A program made the translations under genes and the position numbers. A DNA stretch of 5,014 nt from Rhodocyclaceae bacterium (GTDB lineage: Bacteria > Pseudomonadota > Gammaproteobacteria > Burkholderiales > Rhodocyclaceae), in assembly GCA_016791085.1 (NCBI GenBank), contig JAEUNN010000742.1, forward strand, positions 1 through 5,014, given 5' to 3'. The notes under the pieces were generated by a model. It saw only the letters and a list, made by a program, of their open reading frames with translations, was not told where the DNA came from and searched no databases. This document shows positions 1 through 5,014 of the stretch, one piece after another (position 1 is the stretch's first letter; every line of letters starts with the position of its first letter).

Positions 1-2
1 TC

Positions 3-1682
3 AATGGCAGCGTCACGGTGAATTTCGCTTCCGACGGCAGCGGCACCAGCGGGCTGGGCATTACCGCCCTGCCCTCGCAACTGGTCGGCGTGAGCGGCGA
101 CATCCAGATGACGGGCTCGGTTTTCCGCCTCGCTCAGCCCAGCCAACACAGCCCCGCGCCGGTCAATTTCGGCAATGTGCGCGTGGGGGCGGCGGCGAGC
201 CAGGCGCTCACGCTGTCGAATCTGGCGCCCAACGACGGCTTTTCGGAAAGCCTGAACGCCAGTATCGGCGGCGCCACGGCGGGCGTGACGGCGGCCGGTT
301 CGTTCAGCCTGCTGGGACCGCAGGGCAGCAACAACAGCAGTCTGGTGGTGGGCATCGACACCGCGACCGCCGGCGCCAAGGCCGGTACGGCCACCATCGC
401 GCTGCAATCGGACGGCACCGGCACGAGCGGCCTGGGCATTACGGACCTGGGCACGCAAACGGTCAATGTGAGCGGCAATGTGTATAGGCTTGCCAATCCG
501 CTTCTCAACACCACGAATGTCGCGCTCGCCGCGCGCGTGGGCGACGCTGCGCCGCAGGCCGCGATCAGCGTGAGCAATGTTGCGCCGGACGCCTTCACGG
601 AAGGGCTCAACGCCAGTCCGGGCGCCGCGCCGGCCGGCTTCTCGGCGAGCGGCAGCATCGCCAATCTTGCCGCCGGTGCCACCGACAACAGCAGTTTGCG
701 CGTGGCGCTCAGTACCGCCACGGCCGGCCAGTTCGGCGGCGCCATGTCGGTGCAGCTCGTTTCCACGGGCGCCGGCACCACCGGCGCGGCCGACCTCGCG
801 CTGGCTACCGGCAATGTCAATGTGGAGGGCAAGGTGTATGCGCCGGCCCTGGCCGAGGTGCATACGGCCGTGGTCGATTTCGGCATCGTGCATCGCGGCG
901 ACATCATCGCGCCGCGCGCGGTAAGCGTGTCCAACGCCGCCCCGGCGGCCGGGCTGAACGATCGCCTGCGCGGCGCCATAGCCACCGGATCGGCCGGATT
1001 TAGCGCCGGCGGCACGCTGGGCGACGGCCTGGCGGCCGGCGCGAACGACAGCGGTTCGCTGCAGGTGGGGCTGGATACTTCCTCGGCCGGCGTGTTTACG
1101 GGCAGCGCCAACCTGAGTTTCGTGAGCCATGACGATGACTTGGCCGATCTGCTGCTGGACGGCCAACAGGTGCAACTGCAGGGCCAGGTCAATAATTACG
1201 CCGATCCGCAGTTCCAAAAGACCGGCGGGGCCGGGCTGTTCGGCGGTTCCGGCTTCAATTTCACGCTGGATTTCGGCCGCCTGCTACGCGGCTCGGGTCC
1301 GGTCAGCGCCAACCTGCGCATCATCAATGGCGCCGACGGTCCGGCCGATCTGGTCGATGGTCTGTTCGACCTGGGCAACACGCAGTTCTTGCTGAGCGGT
1401 TTCGATCCGTTCTTCGATCTGGGTGCCGGAGACTTTTTTGACGGGCTGCTCGTGAGTTTTGACACGACGAACCTGGGCCGCTTTGACGATACCATCCTGC
1501 TGCACGCCAGCGCGCACAATGCCAGCGGTTATGCAGCGGCTTTCCCGGACATCAGCTTGCGCATAACCGGCTTCATTAGTGACGCTAATGCGGCACCGGC
1601 GCCGCAAACCCTGCTGCTGGTTGCGCTGGCGCTGGTGGCGATGCGGCTGCGCGCGGCGCGGCGCGAACGATCCGCTTCTTGA
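3..1682 (+). CDS. Repeat-containing exported surface protein, choice-of-anchor D type, with PEP-CTERM-like tail (5' partial)
   Basis: The reading frame is open to the left edge: the codons from position 3 read N-G-S-V-T in frame, and the first visible GTG (18) lies inside a repeat, so the true start and signal peptide are upstream. The visible ~559 residues contain the end of one repeat, three recognisable ~115-120-residue repeats (156-1211) and a diverged last domain (1212-1595). Each repeat opens with a V-x-F-G-x-V-x-x-G-like strand, then a L-S-N-x-A-P turn, a G-L/F-N-A-S segment, a N-S-S-L-x-V strand and a closing V-x-V-x-G-x-V-Y strand. This is the pattern of choice-of-anchor D (ASH/Hydin-like, immunoglobulin-fold) proteins. 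Composition is Ala/Gly/Ser/Thr-rich with no Cys, typical of secreted beta proteins. A hydrophobic stretch and Arg-rich end (1587-1679) resemble a sorting signal. Likely role: cell-surface or extracellular-matrix protein; its ligand is unknown. It heads a probable operon with the two small genes downstream. Confidence 0.85.
   Translation, partial: NGSVTVNFASDGSGTSGLGITALPSQLVGVSGDIQMTGSVFRLAQPSQHSPAPVNFGNVRVGAAASQALTLSNLAPNDGFSESLNASIGGATAGVTAAGSFSLLGPQGSNNSSLVVGIDTATAGAKAGTATIALQSDGTGTSGLGITDLGTQTVNVSGNVYRLANPLLNTTNVALAARVGDAAPQAAISVSNVAPDAFTEGLNASPGAAPAGFSASGSIANLAAGATDNSSLRVALSTATAGQFGGAMSVQLVSTGAGTTGAADLALATGNVNVEGKVYAPALAEVHTAVVDFGIVHRGDIIAPRAVSVSNAAPAAGLNDRLRGAIATGSAGFSAGGTLGDGLAAGANDSGSLQVGLDTSSAGVFTGSANLSFVSHDDDLADLLLDGQQVQLQGQVNNYADPQFQKTGGAGLFGGSGFNFTLDFGRLLRGSGPVSANLRIINGADGPADLVDGLFDLGNTQFLLSGFDPFFDLGAGDFFDGLLVSFDTTNLGRFDDTILLHASAHNASGYAAAFPDISLRITGFISDANAAPAPQTLLLVALALVAMRLRAARRERSAS
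30..155 (+). repeat. End of an upstream repeat unit in the surface protein
   Basis: This stretch matches the second half of the next unit. The segment S-D-G-S-G-T-S-G-L-G-I-T at 30-65 is almost the same as S-D-G-T-G-T-S-G-L-G-I-T at 408-443. The closing strand, ending in S-V-F-R-L-A-Q-P, matches N-V-Y-R-L-A-N-P, which ends at 500. The DNA is also similar between the copies, with differences mainly at third positions. It shows that at least one further full repeat lies beyond the left edge. Confidence 0.75.
156..500 (+). repeat. Repeat unit 1 of the surface protein (115 residues)
   Basis: This is the best-preserved full unit. It begins A-P-V-N-F-G-N-V-R-V-G, passes through L-S-N-L-A-P, S-L-N-A-S, N-N-S-S-L and T-A-G-x-x-A-G-T, and closes with V-N-V-S-G-N-V-Y-R-L-A-N-P. 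It can serve as the reference for the others. Confidence 0.75.
501..851 (+). repeat. Repeat unit 2 of the surface protein (117 residues)
   Basis: The landmarks of unit 1 recur in the same order: V-S-N-V-A-P, G-L-N-A-S, D-N-S-S-L-x-V, T-A-T-A-G-x-x-G-G and V-N-V-E-G-K-V-Y. The opening F-G-N is lost (A-L-A-A-R-V-G instead), and the S-D-G-T-G-T-S-G-L-G motif has become S-T-G-A-G-T-T-G-A. The unit is recognisable but drifting. Confidence 0.7.
852..1211 (+). repeat. Repeat unit 3 of the surface protein (about 120 residues)
   Basis: It opens with V-V-D-F-G-I-V-H-R-G and keeps V-S-N-A-A-P, A-G-F-S-A-G-G, A-N-D-S-G-S-L-x-V-G-L-D-T and the closing V-Q-L-Q-G-Q-V strand. The T-G-T-S-G-L-G motif is replaced by an acidic stretch (H-D-D-D-L-A-D-L) near 1128-1151. 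Confidence 0.7.
1212..1595 (+). other. Diverged terminal domain of the surface protein, Asp/Phe-rich
   Basis: This region is in the position of a fourth full repeat. It keeps only the opening strand (L-D-F-G-R-L-L-R-G, near 1266-1292), an F-D-T-T-N-L-G-R-F-D-D-T counterpart of the D-T-x-T-A-G segment (near 1458-1493) and a closing I-S-L-R-I-T-G-F-I strand. The middle is rich in Asp, Phe, Gly and Leu, unlike the Ala/Ser/Thr-rich repeats. It may be a degenerate repeat or a distinct capping domain next to the anchor; I favour a capping form of the same fold. Confidence 0.55.
1587..1679 (+). other. C-terminal PEP-CTERM-like sorting signal (variant with P-A-P)
   Basis: The last ~31 residues have the three-part layout of a PEP-CTERM signal: a short Pro motif (A-P-A-P-Q-T), a hydrophobic helix of about 12 residues (L-L-L-V-A-L-A-L-V-A-M), then a basic tail (R-L-R-A-A-R-R-E-R). 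Canonical signals read V-P-E-P-x-[ST]; here the Glu is Ala while the two Pro and the following Thr remain. From knowledge of that family, such tails are processed by exosortase in organisms with exopolysaccharide loci. Whether this variant is processed, or is only a membrane anchor, cannot be told from sequence. Confidence 0.6.
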
Positions 1683-1689
1683 TTTTGCG

Positions 1690-1694
1690 AAAGG
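1690..1694 (+). promoter_or_regulatory. Ribosome binding site for the first small membrane protein
   Basis: AAAGG lies 5 nt before the ATG at 1700. This supports ATG 1700 over the in-frame TTG at 1679, which would overlap the upstream stop and has no comparable site. Confidence 0.55.
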
Positions 1695-1699
1695 CAAGC

Positions 1700-2005
1700 A
1701 TGCTCGACACCAAACACTACCGGCTGTTACTCGGTCTGGCCGCCCTGCAACTGTTGCTGATCGCGCTTTACATAGGCGTGCATCAGTCCAACCTGAGCCG
1801 CATGGCGGCCATCGCGGAGCGCCAGACCTTCATCCAGCAAAGCGTGCAGCTCGAAGGCCTGTACCGCGAAATCGTGCGCTCTCTGGCCGAACTGTCGGCG
1901 CGCAACAAGGATGAAGCGCTGCGCGCCATGCTGGCCGCACAGGGCATCACGGTTACGGTCAATCCACCCGCGCCGGCCGCCGCGGCGGGCAAGGAGCAGA
2001 AATGA
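1700..2005 (+). CDS. Small single-pass membrane protein with coiled coil, unknown function
   Basis: This encodes 101 residues that I cannot assign to a named family. It has a short N-terminal cytoplasmic part (M-L-D-T-K-H-Y-R), one membrane helix at about residues 9-26, then a polar, helix-forming stretch (about 29-79) with heptad-like Leu/Ile/Val spacing that suggests a coiled coil. It ends with M-L-A-A-Q-G-I-T-V-T-V-N-P (77-89) and a Pro/Ala-rich tail ending in A-G-K-E-Q-K. The likely topology is N-in with the coil in the periplasm (inferred from Lys/Arg before the helix). It starts 17 nt after the surface-protein stop and overlaps the next gene by 4 nt, so co-transcription and coupled translation are likely. 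Its C-terminal part resembles that of the next protein. It could be an assembly or export partner of the upstream surface protein, but no motif shows this directly. Confidence 0.75.
   Translation: MLDTKHYRLLLGLAALQLLLIALYIGVHQSNLSRMAAIAERQTFIQQSVQLEGLYREIVRSLAELSARNKDEALRAMLAAQGITVTVNPPAPAAAAGKEQK
1991..1996 (+). promoter_or_regulatory. Ribosome binding site for the second small membrane protein
   Basis: AAGGAG lies inside the end of the preceding gene, 5 nt before the ATG at 2002. The alternative in-frame ATG at 2008 would sit 11 nt away, so 2002 is preferred. The 2002 start also gives the ATGA stop/start overlap typical of translational coupling. Confidence 0.65.
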
Positions 2006-2409
2006 ACATGGAGCGCCCGACCGACGCCGCCACCGTTACCGACATCGCCAAACCCCATGGCGCCCCGCTGCTCGGCCCATCCATGATGACCACTGCCAAG
2101 GAAACCAGACATTCGGTGTTTTTGCCGCTCGCGCTGTTCGGCCTGTCCATCGTGATCGCCACCGGCTATCAGGTCGCGATGGCCTGGCGCGAGGGCAAAC
2201 AGCTCGAAACCACCCAGGCCAACCAGCAGGAACTGCACGACAAATCCGCCAAATTGCGCGCCGCGCTGGATAAATTGGCCAGCGATACGGCCAAACTGGC
2301 CGCCCAGGGCAACCCCAACGCGCGCCTCATCGTCGATGAACTGGCGCGCCGCGGCGTGACCATCAATCCGAACGCCGGCCAGGCCGCCGCAGCCGGCGCC
2401 GGAAAGTAG
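2002..2409 (+). CDS. Second small single-pass membrane protein, similar in layout to its upstream neighbour, unknown function
   Basis: This encodes 135 residues with no family I can name. A polar N-terminal segment of about 36 residues precedes one membrane helix (about 38-59, starting S-V-F-L-P-L-A-L-F-G). A charged and Gln/Ala-rich helical stretch (about 63-101) with coiled-coil character follows, then a short N-P-N-A-R linker and a C-terminal segment I-V-D-E-L-A-R-R-G-V-T-I-N-P (110-123), ending in an Ala/Gly tail (A-A-A-A-G-A-G-K). The order helix, coil, G-[IV]-T...N-P motif and Ala-rich tail is shared with the preceding protein, which suggests a diverged duplication and perhaps a heteromeric partner. 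The start overlaps the upstream stop (ATGA). It is the last gene of the plus-strand group, and the convergent hairpin follows its stop. Expected location is the inner membrane with the coil in the periplasm; this is inferred. Confidence 0.78.
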   Translation: MNMERPTDAATVTDIAKPHGAPLLGPSMMTTAKETRHSVFLPLALFGLSIVIATGYQVAMAWREGKQLETTQANQQELHDKSAKLRAALDKLASDTAKLAAQGNPNARLIVDELARRGVTINPNAGQAAAAGAGK

Positions 2410-2417
2410 CCGCGGCC

Positions 2418-2445
2418 GCGCGGCGGGGATGCTTCCCGGCCGCGC
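2418..2445 (+). terminator. GC-rich hairpin between convergent genes; weak terminator candidate
   Basis: GCGCGGC (2418-2424) pairs with GCCGCGC (2439-2445). After one G-G mismatch (2425/2438), GGGA (2426-2429) pairs with TCCC (2434-2437), leaving a 4-nt loop. The hairpin fills most of the 39-nt gap between the two stop codons, so it could serve both strands. Neither side carries a T-tract, so it does not meet the standard intrinsic-terminator pattern. It may slow polymerase, protect 3' ends, or be a chance result of high GC. Confidence 0.35.
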
Positions 2446-2448
2446 GCA

Positions 2449-3750
2449 TCAAGCTTTCGGCACTGTCGCCACAGCGGGCGGGCGCGCCGGCGCTGCGGCC
2501 GGCAGCACCGATTCGACTTCGGCGGCCATACCCGGATAAGCCTCAAAACACGCCGCGCGCGCGGCAGCACTGAAGGCGGGCGAACTGTCCACGGCATCCG
2601 GCGCGTCGAGTGCGATGCCGAAATTTTCTCCGACCTGCGCGCCGCGCAACATGCGCGCCAACATGAGGTCGCCCAGTTCTTTCTTGAAGTGCCCGGATTC
2701 CCAGTAGTGCGCCACGACGGAACTTTTGTCGCCGCGCGCCGGCACCGCCTCGCAGGCATAGGCATGATAGCCGCTGAAATCCCACAGGCGCACGTCGGTG
2801 CCGGCCGCCCGCGCTGCCTGCACCTGCGCGGCCAGTTGCTTTTTCCAGTCCATGAACAGCGGCAACATGTCCAGATGGCGGAACAATTCGAGTATCTGCG
2901 CGTGGTACGGATAGATCACCAGGTCCACCCGGGTGCCGTGGCGGCGCGCCCAGCCCAGAATTTCATCGAGCATTTCGAAAGAGGGCTTGCTGCCGTCGCG
3001 CTTTTGCAGGGTTTTGGGGCGCTTGACGTAATTCTGGGCGTTTTCCTGCAGGCGCTGGCGGAACATGGCGTAATAGCCTTCGGCGCGGGCGATCTTGCGA
3101 TATTCCAGCAGCGGATTGAAGCCGCGATCGGTCATGGATTTCGGGCCTTCCGACCGCTGCGCGAGCAAGGTCATGAATGCATCGGTCTGGCCGGCCAGCG
3201 TGAGCGCGGCTTTCAAGCGCAAGTGTTGCAATTTGAGCCGCGAATACATGCCGCCGTCGGCAAGCCGCGGTACGGATTCATTCGGCCCGACCAGGAAATC
3301 GAGAAATTCCACGCCTTCCACCAGCCGCTTCACGGCCGTGATGCGATAGGCATCGTTGAGCACGGCGCGGCTGGTGGCGATGTCCACGCCCGGCAGCGCC
3401 AGGCTGTAGGCATTGAGTCCGGCCTCGGCCCAGGATGCGTGATGCGGATCGAGGCCGACTTCGACCCGCGAATTGCCCAGGATGAGCGCATCCGGCTTGA
3501 GCCGGTCGATTGCCGCCAGTTTGATCTGCGCGAGGTCATGATCCGGGCGCGGCTTGACCATATTGAAGCCGGGCCGTTCCACCAGCCGGAAAACGCGATA
3601 CGGATCGACCAGCGCCGCCCACAGCGCGGCACCCGCCAGCACGGCCAGGAACACCCAAAGCCCCTGGCGCAGATAGCGCGGCCGCGACCAGGCGCGTACA
3701 GGCGTGCGGAATGCGGGCTCGGCGGCAATCGAATGGCTAGGTGGGTTCAT
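2449..3750 (-). CDS. Membrane-anchored SGNH-hydrolase-like protein, partner of the MBOAT acyltransferase
   Basis: This encodes 433 residues. A basic N-terminus is followed by one membrane helix (about 31-48), then a periplasmic domain. Residues 87-95 (D-A-L-I-L-G-N-S-R) match SGNH block I, with Ser94 the likely nucleophile. L-A-L-P-G-V (118-122) fits the block II Gly. L-V-I-Y-P-Y-H (277-283) is a core strand. W-E-S-G-H-F (350-355) fits the block V region, with His354 the likely catalytic His and Glu351 where Asp is usual. I see no clear block III G-x-N-D; P-N-E (156-158) is only a guess. A Pro/Ala-rich tail (from about 418) ends the protein. ATG 3750 is chosen because it lies 4 nt after the MBOAT stop and directly precedes the basic/helix start; the longer open frame to 3915 would lie inside the MBOAT gene. 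No strong ribosome binding site is visible, which suggests translational coupling. By analogy with AlgJ/AlgX and similar MBOAT partners, it probably transfers or removes acyl groups on an envelope polysaccharide. The specific substrate is unknown. Confidence 0.75.
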   Translation of the reverse strand: MNPPSHSIAAEPAFRTPVRAWSRPRYLRQGLWVFLAVLAGAALWAALVDPYRVFRLVERPGFNMVKPRPDHDLAQIKLAAIDRLKPDALILGNSRVEVGLDPHHASWAEAGLNAYSLALPGVDIATSRAVLNDAYRITAVKRLVEGVEFLDFLVGPNESVPRLADGGMYSRLKLQHLRLKAALTLAGQTDAFMTLLAQRSEGPKSMTDRGFNPLLEYRKIARAEGYYAMFRQRLQENAQNYVKRPKTLQKRDGSKPSFEMLDEILGWARRHGTRVDLVIYPYHAQILELFRHLDMLPLFMDWKKQLAAQVQAARAAGTDVRLWDFSGYHAYACEAVPARGDKSSVVAHYWESGHFKKELGDLMLARMLRGAQVGENFGIALDAPDAVDSSPAFSAAARAACFEAYPGMAAEVESVLPAAAPARPPAVATVPKA

Positions 3751-3754
3751 GCGC

Positions 3755-5014
3755 TCAGAACTGGAAATAAAGAAATTCGCTGGGGCGCGCCAAAGACATG
3801 ACGCACAGCGCGGCCAGACAGGCGATGCCGGCGGCCCAGCGGGCGCGCGGCCGCCAGCGCAAATTGACGACGGACGGGGCAAGCGGCGCATCCGCGACGT
3901 CCAGCGCCGGCGCATAACGGCGCATGATTTCCTGGGTGTTGGGCATGAAAAAGGCGATCGGCGCGATCACGATCACATAGCCCCAGGTTTCCAGAAAGCG
4001 GCTCGTACCGCCCAGGAAAAACTGTATGCCCAGGCCAGCCAGGGCCTCGCGCAGGCCGGCGTGCCCGGCGAACAATGCATCCGGCAGGGCGATGCCGTTG
4101 GCGCCGCTCATGCCGGCCACGATTTGCAGTGCGCGCGGCAAATCCGGCGCGCGGAAAAACACCCAGGCGTAGCACACCGAAATGAAGGTGATGGTGACCG
4201 CCAACACCGCGCCAGGCTTGCCGTAGCCGCCCAGGCCCATGCGCGCCTTGAATTCCAGCCAGGCGTGGTTGATGCCCAGATAAAGTCCGTGCAGACCGCC
4301 CCAGATCACGAAATTCCAGCCCGCGCCGTGCCACAGGCCGCCCAGCAGCATGGTGAGCAACAAATTGACGTGGCGGCGCAACTTGCCGTTGCGGTTGCCG
4401 CCCAGCGAAAAATACAGGTAGTCACGCAGGAAACGCGATAGCGTCATGTGCCAGCGGCGCCAGAAATCGATGATATTGCGCGCCTTGTAGGGAGAGTTGA
4501 AATTCAGCGGCAGACGCACGCCCAGCATGCGCGACAGGCCGATCGCCATGTCCGAATAGCCGGAAAAATCGAAATACAGTTGCAGCGCATAGGCCAGCAC
4601 CCCACCCCAGGCAATAAACAGCGTGGGCGGATCGGTCGCGCCGAACAGTCCGTTGGCATAGCCGGCCAGGTTGTCCGCGAGCAGCACTTTTTTCGCCATG
4701 CCCAGCCAGAAAATGCTCATGCCGATCTGGAAGTTCTGCGCGCGCAGCCGGTAATTCCGGTCCAGGTCGAACTGCGGCATCATTTCCTTGTGATGCAGCA
4801 CCGGCCCGGCGATCAGGTGCGGAAAATACGTCACAAACAGCACGTAATAGACGAAGCGGTACTCACGCGCCTTGCCGCGGTAGGAATCGACCAGGAAAGC
4901 GATCTGGGTGAAGGTGAAAAACGATATGCCCAGCGGCAGCACCAATTGCAGCAGCGCGATCTGGCTGCCTGTGAGCGCATTCACGCTGCCGATGAAAAAA
5001 TCCGCGTACTTGTA
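3755..5014 (-). CDS. MBOAT-family O-acyltransferase, AlgI-like (5' partial)
   Basis: This is an integral inner-membrane enzyme that passes acyl groups, usually acetyl, from the cytoplasm to extracytoplasmic glycans. The frame is open to the right edge and its first codons read Y-K-Y-A-D-F-F, matching the Y-F-K-Y-A-N-F-F region of AlgI. The GTG at 4984 is therefore internal, and about 90-100 N-terminal residues are missing. The 419 visible residues (numbered from the right edge) include P-H-L-I-A-G-P (65-71), F-D-F-S-G-Y-S-D-M-A-I-G (148-159), the N-F-x-x-P-Y-x-A-R-N block (171-180), F-W-R-R-W-H-M-T-L-S-R-F (184-195) and G-L-W-H-G-A-G-W-N-F (226-235). His229 corresponds to the invariant MBOAT His. 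Many hydrophobic segments are spread along the length. It is the first visible gene of the minus-strand operon, followed 4 nt later by the SGNH-like gene. AlgI-like proteins also act on cellulose, peptidoglycan and other polymers, so a role in alginate is not implied. Confidence 0.92.
   Translation of the reverse strand, partial: YKYADFFIGSVNALTGSQIALLQLVLPLGISFFTFTQIAFLVDSYRGKAREYRFVYYVLFVTYFPHLIAGPVLHHKEMMPQFDLDRNYRLRAQNFQIGMSIFWLGMAKKVLLADNLAGYANGLFGATDPPTLFIAWGGVLAYALQLYFDFSGYSDMAIGLSRMLGVRLPLNFNSPYKARNIIDFWRRWHMTLSRFLRDYLYFSLGGNRNGKLRRHVNLLLTMLLGGLWHGAGWNFVIWGGLHGLYLGINHAWLEFKARMGLGGYGKPGAVLAVTITFISVCYAWVFFRAPDLPRALQIVAGMSGANGIALPDALFAGHAGLREALAGLGIQFFLGGTSRFLETWGYVIVIAPIAFFMPNTQEIMRRYAPALDVADAPLAPSVVNLRWRPRARWAAGIACLAALCVMSLARPSEFLYFQF

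Noticed and set aside
18..20. GTG at 18 as the start of the repeat protein
   Set aside because: The frame stays open to the left edge and the residues before it continue a repeat strand; there is no signal peptide after it.
134..1192. Long open frame on the minus strand (about 352 codons) opposite the repeat protein
   Set aside because: It is a mirror of a GC-rich, repeat-built gene. Its product is Ala/Pro/Ser-rich with no recognisable domain, while the plus-strand frame has clear repeats and an export-type tail.
1574..1590. Perfect inverted repeat CATTAG / CTAATG with a 5-nt spacer
   Set aside because: It is only 6 bp, lies inside coding sequence just before the sorting tail, and has no T-tract or known operator pattern; chance is enough to explain it.
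1679..1699. TTG start at 1679 for the first small membrane protein
   Set aside because: ATG 1700 has an AAAGG site at proper spacing and places the membrane helix at a normal distance from the N-terminus.
2689..3801. Plus-strand open frame (about 370 codons) opposite the SGNH-like gene
   Set aside because: It lies antisense to a frame with a membrane helix and SGNH motifs. Its product is His/Arg/Gln-rich with no domain, as expected from the reverse of a GC-rich gene.
3751..3915. N-terminal extension of the SGNH-like protein by 55 codons
   Set aside because: It would lie entirely within the MBOAT gene end and encode an Arg/Pro-rich stretch ahead of the natural basic/membrane start at ATG 3750.
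3704..4441. Plus-strand open frame (about 245 codons) opposite the MBOAT gene
   Set aside because: The minus strand carries unmistakable MBOAT motifs; the antisense product is low-complexity and rich in Gln, Ala and Arg.
4982..4984. GTG at 4984 (minus strand) as the start of the MBOAT protein
   Set aside because: The ten codons to the right edge read Y-K-Y-A-D-F-F-I-G-S, a conserved internal AlgI region, so the gene begins beyond the window.

Overview
The window is GC-rich and densely coding. The genes fall into two convergent groups that meet at about 2410-2448. The features point to a Gram-negative proteobacterium, most likely a betaproteobacterium with an exosortase-type protein-sorting system. 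These features are a repeat-built exported protein with a PEP-CTERM-like tail, an AlgI-type O-acyltransferase operon, AGGAG-type ribosome binding sites and high GC. The taxonomic placement is inference; no rRNA or taxonomic marker is present.

Plus strand, 1-2409: the 3' part of a large gene for a secreted protein made of tandem ~115-120-residue beta-rich repeats of the choice-of-anchor D (ASH/Hydin-like) kind. It enters from the left edge and ends in a hydrophobic segment plus an Arg-rich tail that resembles a PEP-CTERM sorting signal but reads P-A-P instead of P-E-P. Two small genes follow: one 17 nt downstream (1700-2005) and one overlapping it by ATGA (2002-2409). Each encodes a single-pass membrane protein with a predicted coiled-coil stretch and a similar C-terminal motif (G-[IV]-T...N-P, then an Ala-rich tail ending near Gly-Lys). 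I do not recognise a named family for either. The spacing suggests one transcript.

Minus strand, 5014-2449: an MBOAT-family O-acyltransferase (AlgI-like, N-terminus beyond the right edge) is followed after 4 nt by a membrane-anchored SGNH-hydrolase-like protein. The pair looks like an O-acylation module for an extracellular polysaccharide or other envelope glycan: MBOAT would move acyl groups across the inner membrane and the SGNH-like partner would place them on, or take them off, the glycan. The glycan cannot be identified from this window.

Between the two groups lies a 39-nt gap with an imperfect GC-rich hairpin but no T-tract. No tRNA, rRNA, CRISPR array, insertion sequence or promoter could be supported. 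The most interesting unexplained element is the pair of small look-alike membrane proteins coupled to the sorted repeat protein.
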